DNA of 64,000 nt, taken from assembly GCF_004341685.1 (NCBI RefSeq), contig NZ_SMAA01000011.1, positions 1 to 64,000 of the forward strand, given 5' to 3'. Positions within the stretch are counted from its first letter, which is position 1, and the number at the start of each line of letters is the position of its first letter. Both the position numbers and the translations under genes were made by a program. The notes beneath the pieces were generated by a model. The model saw nothing but the letters and a program-made list of their open reading frames with translations, was not told where the DNA came from and did no database searches. This document shows, one piece after another, positions 17,509-27,146 of this stretch. This stretch comes from Pectinatus cerevisiiphilus (GTDB lineage: Bacteria > Bacillota > Negativicutes > Selenomonadales > Selenomonadaceae).

Positions 17509-17853
17509 TTATTTATTTTGGCGCAGTGTATTAATAGCATACTCTACAGGGCGGCTCCAATCGACATAAACATGGGTATTTTCCCATAACCGCGTCAGGG
17601 CAAGCTTAAAACTTTCCAAACTTTCTAATGGTTTTATTGTAATCTGCGTAAAATCCTGCATTGTCTTATGCGGTACCTGAAGCGTCAGTTTCTTTGCAAA
17701 AAATTCTTTGGCCGCAGCAACTGCCCGTTCTGATTTTAAAAACACATCAGCTCTCTTATCTTCTATGTTATATTCAACATACCCAACATCACTGTATTCG
17801 ATAAATGTAGAATAACTGACTGCGACCCGAAAATTGTTTCCTATCATTTCCAT
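17509..17853 (-). CDS. Hypothetical protein
   Basis: 114 residues (MEMIGNNFRVAVSYSTFIEY start), soluble, no signal or membrane segment and no recognised family. It has mixed alpha/beta character with a conserved-looking central stretch (AKEFFAKKLTLQVPHKTM). GAGG lies 12 bases before the ATG, so the start is slightly uncertain; a second ATG lies two codons in. It is a stand-alone gene with its own terminator. Confidence 0.55.
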   Translation of the reverse strand: MEMIGNNFRVAVSYSTFIEYSDVGYVEYNIEDKRADVFLKSERAVAAAKEFFAKKLTLQVPHKTMQDFTQITIKPLESLESFKLALTRLWENTHVYVDWSRPVEYAINTLRQNK

Positions 17854-18006
17854 TAATTATAAATACCTCTTTCTAGTAAAAGAATTAACGGCCATTCCTT
17901 TACTTTGTAATTCATCACTTATAGAAATCTATACCAATTTTACCAAAAATATGTGTAGAGTACAACAAATATGTCTCAAGTAACATATGTTATTATTTGT
18001 CAAGTC

Positions 18007-18035
18007 TTGCACCGTATTTTTATTTATGCTATTAT
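18007..18035 (+). promoter_or_regulatory. Promoter of the 6S-like RNA candidate
   Basis: TTGCAC (18007-18012), 17 bases, TATTAT (18030-18035). Predicted start near 18042. Confidence 0.55.
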
Positions 18036-18041
18036 TTATTA

Positions 18042-18241
18042 AGAAATAACGCATGTGTCCATGCCTGCGGTGTACGTAAGCTTTTTAATTATGTCTAACC
18101 TTACTCTTTTTCAAATGGAACCTGATTTTGTCATATGGCTGCTGGATCGTCTTTGAACGAATAGCAAAAGTATCGTCTTAAGGTACCGCCCTGCATATAT
18201 GCAGGTCTAGGCATGTAAGAAGATACGGCATCATGGGCATA
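18042..18241 (+). ncRNA. ssrS: Structured RNA candidate, 6S-like
   Basis: About 200 bases lie between a good promoter and a strong terminator, with no reading frame. The ends pair: 18054-18063 with 18232-18241 (10 bp, two G-U). An inner helix ACCTTA/TAAGGT (near 18098/18180) closes a long hairpin of about 75 bases. A small self-complementary hairpin (CCTGCATATATGCAGG) lies on the 3' side. A closing stem, an open middle, a long terminal hairpin and a length near 190 match 6S RNA, which binds RNA polymerase. I did not confirm conserved 6S sequence motifs, so the family call is tentative. Confidence 0.45.
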
Positions 18242-18276
18242 AAAAACACCATTCTTTTTTAAGAATGGTGTTTTTT
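18241..18276. terminator. Bidirectional terminator
   Basis: A 16-bp perfect stem (18241-18256 with 18261-18276) with A- and T-runs on both sides serves the plus-strand RNA candidate and the convergent polC gene. Confidence 0.8.
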
Positions 18277-18314
18277 AGTATGTAGAAAAGGCTGCCTACA
18301 AGGCATGCCTTTTC

Positions 18315-21300
18315 TTATACAAACAACGCAATCTGGTCTGTTTCGTTCATCCCATCCAAGCAGCCATGTTCCCGCAATATATCAATAGAAGGCGTAGGAA
18401 CACCTGCTCTTTTCTTGAGGTCATCAACGGAAGAAAATTCTCCCTGCTTGCGTGCCTCTACAATATTATTTGCAGCTGTTATCCCCACTCCCGGCAAGGC
18501 TGAAAGCGGTGGCAGCAATGATTTTTCATGCATAATAAATTTATCGGCCATAGATTCATACAAATCCACTTTTTCCACCGTATAACCACGCAGGTACATT
18601 TCCCAAGCCAGTTCCAGCACTACCTGCAATCCCTTTTCCTTAACTGACAATTTCTTTATTTTTTCCTCTTCTGCCAGTTCTTCTAGGCGAGTCTTAACAG
18701 CCTGCTGTCCTTGGGCAATAAGGTGTGCATCAAATTCGTCAGCGCGTATAGAAAAATATGCCGCATAAAAAGCCAATGGATAATGTACCTTACAAAAAGC
18801 TATCCGGTAAGCCATCATAACATACGCTGTAGCATGGGCCCGCGGAAAAAGATATTTTATTTTCTGGCATGAATCAATAAACCAGTCAGGTATGCCGCCC
18901 TCTTTTAGTTTGGCTACTACATCTTCCTTAATACCGCGCCCCTTACGGACATTTTCCATAGTTTTAAAAGCCAGCAATGGTTCTATTCCTTTATGGATTA
19001 AATACATCATAATATCGTCACGTGCCGAGATGGCATCAGACAATGAACATACACCATTTTTAATAAGATCCTGCGCATTATTAAGCCAAACATCCGTGCC
19101 ATGGGAAAAACCACTTATGCGCACAAGGTCACTGAACTTTTCTGGCCTTGTATCATCTATCATCTGTCGTGTAAATGGCGTACGAAATTCTGGTATGCCG
19201 AACGTTCCCGAAGTAGCACCTAATTCTTCCGGTGTCACTCCTAATGCTTCAGTAGAAGAAAATAAACTCATTGTCGCCGGATCATCAAAAGGAATGGTTT
19301 TCGGATCACGATGCGTTATATTTTCAAGCATCTTTATGACTGTCGGATCATCATGTCCCAGAATATCCAACTTTACTAAACGGCTGCTGATAGAGTGATA
19401 GTCAAAATGGGTCGTAATCGTCGCTGTATCCTTGTCATCAGCAGGATGTTGTATTGGTGTAAAATGATGCACGTCCATATTTCTAGGTATAACCATAATA
19501 CCGCCCGGATGCTGGCCTGTAGTTCTCTTTACGCCCGTGCAGCCAGCCACTAAACTGTTTATATAGGCGTCCCGTTTCTTCAAGCCCTTATCGTTAAAAT
19601 AACCACGTACATATCCATAAGCCGTTTTATCGGCGACTGTTGCTATTGTCCCGGCACGAAAAACGTTGTCCTTACCAAACAATTCTTCCGTATATTTATG
19701 AGCAACAGGCTGATAATCACCCGAGAAATTCAAATCGATATCAGGAACTTTATCGCCATCAAATCCCATAAATACAGCAAACGGTATATCATGTCCATCC
19801 TTTATCATTTCCGTGCCGCAATATGGGCAGCGTTTGTTTGGCAAATCAAAACCGCAGCCATAGGAACCATCTGTGATAAATTCACTATTGCAGCATTTAG
19901 GGCAGCGCCAATGCGGTGGTAATGGGTTTACTTCGGTAATATCCGTCATCGTAGCGACGAAGGACGAACCGACTGACCCTCTCGATCCAACCAGATAGCC
20001 ATCATCAAGTGATTTTTTAACAAGTTTATGCGCGATTAAATACAATACGGCAAAACCATGTCCAATTATCGACTGCAATTCCAGTTTTAAGCGTTCTGAC
20101 ACTATCGGCGGCAGGTTTTCACCATAAAGCAGTTTCGCTTTTGCATAACTCATATCATGTATCTGTTCATCAGCGCCCGGAATCATCGGTGAATAGAGAT
20201 CATCCGGTATAGGCTTTATCACGTCTACCATTTCAGCAACCTTGCGCGGATTTTCGACTACAGCTTTATAAGCCAATTCTTCTCCCAAATAGGTGAATTC
20301 GCCAAGCATCTCTTCTGTTGTCCGCAGATATAGCGGTGGCTGCAAATCTGCATCCTTAAAGCCTTTACCAGACATAAGAATTGCCCGATAAATGCTGTCC
20401 TGCGGATTGAGAAAATGCACATCGCATGTAGCTATCAGCATTTTCCCTAACCGCTTTGCCAGTTCAGCGACTTTCAGATTTATCTTTCGCAGATCATCAT
20501 CCGTCTTGATATCAGGAAAAGCTTCACTGCGGATTAAGAATTCATTATTGCCAATCGGCTGTATTTCCAAATAATCATAAAAGGATGCTATCTGCAACAG
20601 TTCTTCGTCACTCTGCCCCGCAACGATAGCCCTTACCAGCTCTCCTGCTTCACAGGCCGAGCCTATAATAATCCCCTCACGATATTCTGCCAATATTTTC
20701 TTAGGAATACGCGGTCTTTTCTGCAAATATTTCAGATGTGATAATGATACAAGTCTGTATATATTACGCAGTCCAATGGCATTTTTAGCCAGCAGAATAA
20801 TATGGTTGGCCCTTTTCTGCTGTTCGTCATAGATAAGGTATCCTTCTAGGCCATATATTATTTTTATATTTAAATTTTTATCAGCAATTGTCTTGGCTGC
20901 TTCTGGGAAAGCCTGCACAACACCATGATCAGTGATGGCAATAGCAGACCATCCCCACCTTGCGGCCGTGCAAATCAAGTCTTTTGCCGAAACGACAGCA
21001 TCCATATTGCTCATATGCGTATGGGCATGCAGTTCTACTCGTTTTTCCTGTGCAGTGTCCATCCGTTTTTTCATTTCGCTTTTATAGATGCTATTTGGCA
21101 TCATGACAAAGTCGTTATTGAAACTATCAAAGCGAATACTGCCCGCCACTTCGATAATCAGTCCATTTGCTAAACTTGCATTGACATGCTCAAATTCATC
21201 TTTGTCTTTAAAAAATATTTTACAATCTATCCCATTAGTCTTATCAGCCAGTTCAAAGGTGAGCAAATTATTGCCCGTCTTAAATTGGCGATCGCTGATA

Positions 21301-22079
21301 TTGTTTATCTTGCCAAGCAGTATGGCGGTCTTCATTTCTCCGTCTATACCGTCAATTTCCATAGGCTGTCCCGTTATACGTCTGCCGTATATCCAGCCGG
21401 GGTCAGTACTGTTTGGCGGTGGGCCGGATTGTTTTCGCCTATAACCATTACCCGAAAAGCCACCAGTATTTTTAGCGGTAAAGCTATGTTTTTCTGCCGG
21501 TCTTTCCGTCACTTGCGGTGGAACATAATCAACCATTACATAATCGCTGCTCTCTTTATCCGCATTTTCATTATTTTCCACGGTATTAAAGACAATACGG
21601 CATTCAAGCTCAAGCAGATCACGTATAGCTTCTTGTAAAGCCTTATTCACACTGTGCGCACGTAAGATCTCTCCTGCAAGCTCCCCATGCACATTCAACG
21701 TAAGCAAATTGCCATCGATATTATACTGCGCCGTATGCAGCAAAATTTTTATGGTAGGATTGCCATCAGCGGCGGCAGCTATTATCTTTTGCCAATTCTT
21801 TTCTATCTGCATGGCAAAATCAATGATATCCTGATAAAATATCACTTTGCTGACACCACAGTTTGCAGCTATATAATCAGCGGCTTGGCCAAGCATATCC
21901 TCTGGCAGATATTGATACGTATTAAGCAGTATTTCCCATGTGTTTTGCTTCAAATCTATTTCCACATGCTTTATAGTACTGGCCTTTAAAAGGATCATAA
22001 ACTCATCGGCAAGCGGCAGCGAATCAATAAGATGACGAAATTTATCGCCTGATTGCGGAACAATACGATATTTACGCAT
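18315..22079 (-). CDS. polC: DNA polymerase III alpha subunit, PolC type, lacking the exonuclease domain
   Basis: Replicative polymerase, 1254 residues. Order: N-terminal domain, OB fold (about 240-330), PHP domain (RVELHAHTHMSNMDAVVS, about 345-362), polymerase core with the zinc-binding CPKCCNSEF and CPYCGTEM, catalytic PDIDLNFSGD, and C-terminal tandem helix-hairpin-helix. In standard PolC (about 1430 residues) a 3'-5' exonuclease with DVETTGL interrupts the PHP domain. Here IIYGLEGYLIYDEQQ runs straight into NHIILLAKNAIGLRNIYRLVSLSH, so that domain is cleanly absent. Proofreading would need a separate DnaQ-like protein. GAGG lies upstream of the ATG. It is downstream of the cob genes on the same strand. 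Confidence 0.93.
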   Translation of the reverse strand: MRKYRIVPQSGDKFRHLIDSLPLADEFMILLKASTIKHVEIDLKQNTWEILLNTYQYLPEDMLGQAADYIAANCGVSKVIFYQDIIDFAMQIEKNWQKIIAAAADGNPTIKILLHTAQYNIDGNLLTLNVHGELAGEILRAHSVNKALQEAIRDLLELECRIVFNTVENNENADKESSDYVMVDYVPPQVTERPAEKHSFTAKNTGGFSGNGYRRKQSGPPPNSTDPGWIYGRRITGQPMEIDGIDGEMKTAILLGKINNISDRQFKTGNNLLTFELADKTNGIDCKIFFKDKDEFEHVNASLANGLIIEVAGSIRFDSFNNDFVMMPNSIYKSEMKKRMDTAQEKRVELHAHTHMSNMDAVVSAKDLICTAARWGWSAIAITDHGVVQAFPEAAKTIADKNLNIKIIYGLEGYLIYDEQQKRANHIILLAKNAIGLRNIYRLVSLSHLKYLQKRPRIPKKILAEYREGIIIGSACEAGELVRAIVAGQSDEELLQIASFYDYLEIQPIGNNEFLIRSEAFPDIKTDDDLRKINLKVAELAKRLGKMLIATCDVHFLNPQDSIYRAILMSGKGFKDADLQPPLYLRTTEEMLGEFTYLGEELAYKAVVENPRKVAEMVDVIKPIPDDLYSPMIPGADEQIHDMSYAKAKLLYGENLPPIVSERLKLELQSIIGHGFAVLYLIAHKLVKKSLDDGYLVGSRGSVGSSFVATMTDITEVNPLPPHWRCPKCCNSEFITDGSYGCGFDLPNKRCPYCGTEMIKDGHDIPFAVFMGFDGDKVPDIDLNFSGDYQPVAHKYTEELFGKDNVFRAGTIATVADKTAYGYVRGYFNDKGLKKRDAYINSLVAGCTGVKRTTGQHPGGIMVIPRNMDVHHFTPIQHPADDKDTATITTHFDYHSISSRLVKLDILGHDDPTVIKMLENITHRDPKTIPFDDPATMSLFSSTEALGVTPEELGATSGTFGIPEFRTPFTRQMIDDTRPEKFSDLVRISGFSHGTDVWLNNAQDLIKNGVCSLSDAISARDDIMMYLIHKGIEPLLAFKTMENVRKGRGIKEDVVAKLKEGGIPDWFIDSCQKIKYLFPRAHATAYVMMAYRIAFCKVHYPLAFYAAYFSIRADEFDAHLIAQGQQAVKTRLEELAEEEKIKKLSVKEKGLQVVLELAWEMYLRGYTVEKVDLYESMADKFIMHEKSLLPPLSALPGVGITAANNIVEARKQGEFSSVDDLKKRAGVPTPSIDILREHGCLDGMNETDQIALFV

Positions 22080-22144
22080 AAAACACCCATGCCTCTTTCA
22101 ACATACATTCAAATATTTCACATATGATCCCAACAATTAATCAA

Positions 22145-22765
22145 TTACTTTATTATTAAATGGGACGTGTTATTTATCGTCTGAACATAAAACTTCTTAT
22201 ATTCATCATCATAAGACAGTATATTGTACGCGGTATTACTCTGTCCTACTGCCCAAACATATTCAAACGGTATATGTACAGCATAAGCCAAGATAGCCCT
22301 ATTCACAGCACCATGTGCTATCACGGCTACACTTCCGCCCGCATTTTCCTTAATCACCCTTTTGATAGCCCGCATAGCCCTATCCTGCACCTGTTGGAAG
22401 TTTTCTCCTTCTGGTATGGCAACAGACTGGGGATTATCAAAGAATTTCTGCATGGCATTAGGCCATCTTTTGTTGATATCATCAAATAAAACGCCTTCCC
22501 ATAGGCCAAAGCTCATTTCCCGCAGCTCTTTCACCGGATGCAAAGGCAAATTAAACCTATCAGCTATAGGTTGTGCCGTACAGCGTGTACGTGAAAGGTC
22601 ACTGCAATAAATCGCATCAATTTTTGGCAAGGGAAAGTTTGCAGCAAGTATCTTTGCCTGTTCCACTCCCTCCGGCATGAGCTCTGTATCTGACTGGCCT
22701 TGAAAACGGCCTTCTACATTCCATGCTGTCTGTCCATGACGAATTAGTACGATTTTTGTGAGCAT
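22145..22765 (-). CDS. cobC: Histidine phosphatase, probable alpha-ribazole-phosphatase
   Basis: 206-residue phosphoglycerate-mutase-like phosphatase. The phosphohistidine motif is [20 protein letters not shown] at the N-terminus. The second His is in [16 protein letters not shown], with [12 protein letters not shown] between. The superfamily is broad, but the position next to cobS and cobU supports CobC, which removes phosphate from alpha-ribazole-5'-phosphate in cobalamin nucleotide-loop assembly. AAGAGGT precedes the ATG. Confidence 0.8.
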   Translation of the reverse strand: MLTKIVLIRHGQTAWNVEGRFQGQSDTELMPEGVEQAKILAANFPLPKIDAIYCSDLSRTRCTAQPIADRFNLPLHPVKELREMSFGLWEGVLFDDINKRWPNAMQKFFDNPQSVAIPEGENFQQVQDRAMRAIKRVIKENAGGSVAVIAHGAVNRAILAYAVHIPFEYVWAVGQSNTAYNILSYDDEYKKFYVQTINNTSHLIIK

Positions 22766-22828
22766 AAAGTTTCTTACCTCTTATGTATAAGTTTTTTTAT
22801 TTATTGTTTCTATAATGAAAGCACCAAT

Positions 22829-23629
22829 TTAACGCAGTGCGAAAATAAGCAATACTAAAAGTTCGCTGAGCTCTGTAACTGCCCCGTAAACATCTCCTGT
22901 CAAACCGCCCAGTTTTGCGGTAACGTGCCGGCAAAAAAGCATAGCAAAAATTATTGCTGCCACAAGAGCAGCAACGGCATGGTAGGAATCTACATAAGCT
23001 GCTGATACAAGTACCAGCGCTGTGATAAACACAATGACCAGTGAACTCTTGTCGGCATAATCGGTAAAAGCCTTTCCCAACCCTTCTTTACGGGCATAAG
23101 GGAACAATGTAATACCGATCACCATGGATAACCGCGCTATTACCGGCATCAAAAACAAGGCAATGCCAAGTATACAAATACTATTTGTCGGTGCCCCTGT
23201 AACGGGGTACAATGCCGCAATAGCCGAATACTTACCCAACAGCAATACGATCAATGACGTAACCCCATGCGCACCGACATGGCTGTCCTTCATTATCTCC
23301 AGAACACGGTTTCTTTCACGCCCCGAAAGCAAACCGTCCATCGTGTCAGTATAGCCGTCACAATGAAGCGCCCCTGTCGAGGCTATATTCACAAATAAAA
23401 GTAAAAAGGCACCAACAGAAGGCTTTATCGTAATATTAAATAATTGCGGCAGAGCGACACAAAGGCAAAGGACTGCCAATACATTTACCGCTCCCAAAAT
23501 TGCACCGATCAAGGCAAAATACTTTACGCTTTTGCCGCAGGCCTCTGGTGTCCATTCAGCGTCATACTTTATAGGCAGGCGCGTCAAAAAGAGCAAACCT
23601 GTAAAAAACGAATTCAATAGTCGCCGCAC
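22829..23629 (-). CDS. cobS: Adenosylcobinamide-GDP ribazoletransferase (cobalamin synthase)
   Basis: 266-residue integral membrane enzyme with about six to seven helices. It joins adenosylcobinamide-GDP and alpha-ribazole. FFTGLLFLTRLPI at the start and GALHCDGYTDTMDGLLSGRERNRVLEIM (about 86-113) are the acidic substrate-binding signatures. GKAFTDYAD and the C-terminal LGGLTGDVYGAV are also conserved. The start is GTG 23629 or a TTG four codons later; neither has an ideal ribosome site. It lies between cobU and cobC. Confidence 0.9.
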   Translation of the reverse strand: MRRLLNSFFTGLLFLTRLPIKYDAEWTPEACGKSVKYFALIGAILGAVNVLAVLCLCVALPQLFNITIKPSVGAFLLLFVNIASTGALHCDGYTDTMDGLLSGRERNRVLEIMKDSHVGAHGVTSLIVLLLGKYSAIAALYPVTGAPTNSICILGIALFLMPVIARLSMVIGITLFPYARKEGLGKAFTDYADKSSLVIVFITALVLVSAAYVDSYHAVAALVAAIIFAMLFCRHVTAKLGGLTGDVYGAVTELSELLVLLIFALR

Positions 23630-23687
23630 CTCTTTTTCTTTATCATATATAGTATATATATTTACTGTTATAATACACAGATGTTTT

Positions 23688-24230
23688 TCATTTTATTTTT
23701 AACGGTATTCCCGAAACGACAAAATACACTGCATCGGCATTTTTAGCCATGTGCTGGTTACAAAATCCAGCAATGTCACGATATTGCCGTGCCAACGCAT
23801 TTTCTGGTACTATTCCCGAGCCTACTTCGTTTGTCACAAAAACAGAAAAACCCTTATGTTGTTTTGCAGCATATACTAATTTTTCTATTGCGGCCAAAAT
23901 TTTTTTCTGTCTTTGTGCCGCCGCCAATTTTTCAGTCTGTGGCATACAAAGGAGATTGCTCATATAAACAGTCAGACAGTCAAATAAAATAGCATCATAT
24001 GCCGCACACTCGTCAATAGCCCGCTCCGCATCGAACGGTGCTTCCAGTGTATGCCAGTTGGCAGTGGAACGCTGTTTTTTATGCAGTGCCACACGCTGCT
24101 CCATCTCCTCATCCAGTACCTGTGCCGTCGCTATATAAGCCATATTTTCGCCATATTTTCGCACATAAGTCTCAGCAAAACTACTTTTCCCCGAACGGGC
24201 TCCTCCTGTCACCAAAATTATTTTTCCCAT
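23688..24230 (-). CDS. cobU: Bifunctional adenosylcobinamide kinase/guanylyltransferase
   Basis: 180 residues. MGKIILVTGGARSGKSSFAE carries the P-loop. The guanylylated-histidine region is ALHKKQRSTANWHTLEAP, and FDCLTVYMSNLL and FVTNEVGSGIVPENALARQYRD are conserved. It activates cobinamide with GTP for CobS. ATG 24230 with GGAGG is preferred over a start four codons earlier. It is first of cobU-cobS-cobC. No cobalamin riboswitch was seen upstream; the gap to the divergent ribF is under 100 bases. Confidence 0.92.
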   Translation of the reverse strand: MGKIILVTGGARSGKSSFAETYVRKYGENMAYIATAQVLDEEMEQRVALHKKQRSTANWHTLEAPFDAERAIDECAAYDAILFDCLTVYMSNLLCMPQTEKLAAAQRQKKILAAIEKLVYAAKQHKGFSVFVTNEVGSGIVPENALARQYRDIAGFCNQHMAKNADAVYFVVSGIPLKIK

Positions 24231-24325
24231 AAATACCTCCAATAATTTGACTGTTTACCTTTTATCAAAATTATGATACAGTAAAGACGATTTAATCTGA
24301 TTCTGCCTTGTTAGGAGTAATAATA

Positions 24326-25249
24326 ATGCTGGTTTATTCTCATATTGTCAATATAGCTGAAAAATATAAAAACAACGTCGTCGTACTTGGTACTTTCGAT
24401 GGTGTGCACATAGGACACCAAAAAATAATAAAACGAGCCATAGAACTGGCCCAACAAATAGGCGGCAAAAGTATTGTCTTCACCTTTTCCAACCATCCTC
24501 TCGAAATCATTGCCCCGGAAAGAGCACCTAAAAGGATAAGCACAAACGTAGGCAAAGAACACGATCTCGAAGCCCTTGGCATTGATATTTTAATGAACAT
24601 ACCCTTCACGCAAAAATTCGCAGACATCTCGCCGTCTAATTTCTTAAAGCTTCTTAAAGACAACCTTTCCCCTAAATATATCGTAGTCGGGCCAAACTGT
24701 ACTTTCGGTTATAAGGGAGAAGGAACTCCGCAATTTCTTCGTGACATGGCTTCGAAATATGGCTTCATCGCAGAAATTCCCCAAGCAGCCTACATGCATA
24801 ACAAGATCATCAGCAGTTCCCGTGTCCGCCACGCCATTGCTGACGGTGAACTTGAGCTGGCCAATGAATTGCTCGGCCACCCGTTCACCATCGCTGGAAA
24901 AGTCGAACACGGCGAACATCGCGGCCATCAGCTTGGTGTTCCCACCGCCAATGTTTACGTTTCTGACAAATATCTTCTACCGCCTGATGGTGTCTATATA
25001 GTAACCGTAACTCTTGCCGGTAAAAGATATGAAGGCGTAGCCAATGTCGGTGACAATCCTACATTTAATATAGTTTCCCGGCGCGTTGAAGTAAACATTC
25101 TGGACTTCAACCAAAATATTTATGGTGAAGTTATCCAAATACATTTTTTAAAAAAATTACGTGACGAAAAAAAATTTTATTCAATCGATGAACTTCTTTC
25201 TCAAATGAAAAACGATATAAAAAACACTAAAGAATATTTTATACGATAA
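24326..25249 (+). CDS. ribF: Bifunctional riboflavin kinase/FMN adenylyltransferase
   Basis: 307 residues making FMN and FAD. The N-terminal nucleotidyltransferase has VVLGTFDGVHIGHQKIIKRA and GPNCTFGYKGEGT, with the ISSSRVRHAI motif. The C-terminal flavokinase has GVPTANVYVSDKYLLPPDGVY and VANVGDNPTF. ATG 24326 is preferred over TTG 24308 because TTAGGAG precedes it. It is divergent from cobU. Confidence 0.93.
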   Translation: MLVYSHIVNIAEKYKNNVVVLGTFDGVHIGHQKIIKRAIELAQQIGGKSIVFTFSNHPLEIIAPERAPKRISTNVGKEHDLEALGIDILMNIPFTQKFADISPSNFLKLLKDNLSPKYIVVGPNCTFGYKGEGTPQFLRDMASKYGFIAEIPQAAYMHNKIISSSRVRHAIADGELELANELLGHPFTIAGKVEHGEHRGHQLGVPTANVYVSDKYLLPPDGVYIVTVTLAGKRYEGVANVGDNPTFNIVSRRVEVNILDFNQNIYGEVIQIHFLKKLRDEKKFYSIDELLSQMKNDIKNTKEYFIR

Positions 25250-25282
25250 TTTCATTTTAGTAAAACCCACTCTTAAATGATA

Positions 25283-25915
25283 TTACCATGATTTCTTATA
25301 GTTAATTCTAATTTTCGCGTTGGCATCATGATTTTTATCAGTTGTGACTGCACTCGTATCAATTTCTCCAGTGTGCAGTTCATCAACTTCTGCTTGATCG
25401 TCATCATACATAGCGGCATCTGCATCCTCATCATCAAGTGGCAGGCTGGTCAGGCGTACACCGATCAAAAAATCTTCCATTGGATCGAGCTGCAACAGCA
25501 ACCGCTGTTTCGGTGCAGTCTGTGAATTATAAATGAAATAATTATTTCCATCCAAATTCATTCTTTCACCTTTTCCATATACTGACTGCATCTTGTAAGG
25601 AGTAGCCCCGATCATGACACCTTTTGCCAAGGTGTATTTTCTGTCGTTAAGAACTATATCAACGACCTTTCCTGTCTTTTTCGCTATGCCGATCACAGTT
25701 TTATCATGATATACATAATAATCCACTGACCTGCCATAAACCATTCTGTTATCACTATACCACGGTTTACCAAAAGCTTTTTCCATAGTCGCATAATCAT
25801 CATCCAGTTTTAAACCATTACAGGAAAACTCTATATTAGTAGGTGTGCTTTTCATGCCCATCAGTAACGCGGCAGCAAGTAACAACATTGCGGTCAGTGC
25901 AATCCGTATTCGCAT
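25283..25915 (-). CDS. Secreted or membrane-anchored hypothetical protein
   Basis: About 210 residues. The N-terminal hydrophobic segment (RIRIALTAMLLLAAALLMGM) acts as a signal or anchor; there is no lipobox cysteine. The rest is a beta-rich domain (repeated short strands, e.g. VDYYVYHDKTVIGIAKKTG) followed by a very acidic linker (DDEDADAAMYDDDQAEVDEL). No family is recognised. GGAGG supports ATG 25915. It is convergent with ribF and divergent from the glycosyltransferase. Confidence 0.65.
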   Translation of the reverse strand: MRIRIALTAMLLLAAALLMGMKSTPTNIEFSCNGLKLDDDYATMEKAFGKPWYSDNRMVYGRSVDYYVYHDKTVIGIAKKTGKVVDIVLNDRKYTLAKGVMIGATPYKMQSVYGKGERMNLDGNNYFIYNSQTAPKQRLLLQLDPMEDFLIGVRLTSLPLDDEDADAAMYDDDQAEVDELHTGEIDTSAVTTDKNHDANAKIRINYKKSW

Positions 25916-26024
25916 TTGCAAATTCCTCCCAGATATTTATTCTTTATATTCGTTCTTTTGAAACAGTATAATTAAAATAAGTTTACCGGTCAATGTCTTA
26001 ACAGTAAATTAAAGGAGCAGAAAA

Positions 26025-27011
26025 ATGTCCTGTACTGAGACCGAAGATAATTTTCCTTTTAAAATCTCCGTCATCATCGCTATGAAAAACGCAGAAAAAT
26101 ATATCACAAGGGCTATTGATAGTATAATTGTCCAAAGCCTGCCCAACACAGAAATAATTATCGTTGATGACACTTCTACTGATAACAGCACCACGACAGT
26201 AAAACAGTATTACGAAAACTTTACGAATGTATCCTTATACCATAACGAAGGGACTCCCGGTCCTGGCATGTGCCGTAATATAGGTTTAAAATATGCCAGA
26301 GGAAAATTCATTGCCTTTGTCGACAGCGATGACTTCATAGATGCTAATTTTCTGGAAATCCTTTATAACATGGCGGTACAAAATAATGCCGACATTGCCA
26401 TCTGCGGCTACGACAAAATAACCGAAACATCGTTTTTGCGCTCATATTCACCGAAAGCAGGTATCCACAACGGTGGCAGTGAAATTGTGGATAAACTCAG
26501 TAACATTGAATTCGTAATCTGGAATAAAATCTACAGGCATTCTTTTTTGACAAAAAATAATCTTCATTTCGAGCTGCCTTGTTACGGTGAAGATTGGCTT
26601 TTTTGCTTTAAAGCCATGTTTCTTACCAAAAAATACATATGCACAGAAAAATCTCTGTATTACTATTACCAGCATTATGACTCAGTCAGCCATAATCCTG
26701 CAAAAGTAGACGCATTCAATTATATTTATGATTTTTTTACTTTTCTAAATGAATTTATGCAAAAACAAAAAGGGCTTACGGATAAAATGTTCTCCCAAAT
26801 AGAAAACAATTTTTTCTTTGCAGCCATAATCTGTTATATTGCACCAATTTATAATAAGCTGTCTCCCCAAGAGCGCCTTTTATTAAGAGATAAAATCTTC
26901 TCCCACCAATTTGGGAAGGGTGCCTTACATGTAAAAATTCTGTTGGACGCTTTCTTCACTCTTTATTCTTATACTGCCCAAAGCTTAAAATACGAGCAAA
27001 AACTTGTCTAA
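26025..27011 (+). CDS. Family 2 glycosyltransferase
   Basis: 328 residues, GT-A fold. It starts with KISVIIAMKNAEKYITRAID and IIIVDDTSTDNST. The DXD metal site is in FIAFVDSDDFIDANF (about 98-112), with YGEDWLFCFKAM as the acceptor-side acidic motif. No membrane helices are visible, so it is a cytosolic enzyme using a nucleotide sugar for surface polysaccharide or protein glycosylation. It is isolated rather than in a polysaccharide cluster. GGAGC precedes the ATG. Confidence 0.88.
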   Translation: MSCTETEDNFPFKISVIIAMKNAEKYITRAIDSIIVQSLPNTEIIIVDDTSTDNSTTTVKQYYENFTNVSLYHNEGTPGPGMCRNIGLKYARGKFIAFVDSDDFIDANFLEILYNMAVQNNADIAICGYDKITETSFLRSYSPKAGIHNGGSEIVDKLSNIEFVIWNKIYRHSFLTKNNLHFELPCYGEDWLFCFKAMFLTKKYICTEKSLYYYYQHYDSVSHNPAKVDAFNYIYDFFTFLNEFMQKQKGLTDKMFSQIENNFFFAAIICYIAPIYNKLSPQERLLLRDKIFSHQFGKGALHVKILLDAFFTLYSYTAQSLKYEQKLV

Positions 27012-27024
27012 ATATATCCATCAA

Positions 27025-27060
27025 AAAAGAACCGCTGCCTTCAAGGCTGACGGTTCTTTT
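27025..27060. terminator. Bidirectional terminator
   Basis: A 10-bp stem (27025-27034 with 27051-27060) plus an inner GCC/GGC pair, flanked by A- and T-runs, between the convergent glycosyltransferase and DcuC genes. Confidence 0.8.
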
Positions 27061-27146
27061 TTTGTAAAATGCTTATCGAAAACAAAATACGAACAGCAAC
27101 ATTTTTGAACTGTATAGATTTCAAACAGGACAAAAAAACTACGATA

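Noticed and set aside
24231-24325. Possible cobalamin riboswitch before cobU
   Set aside because: The divergent gap to ribF is under 100 bases and lacks the B12-box (GCCACTG-like) sequence.
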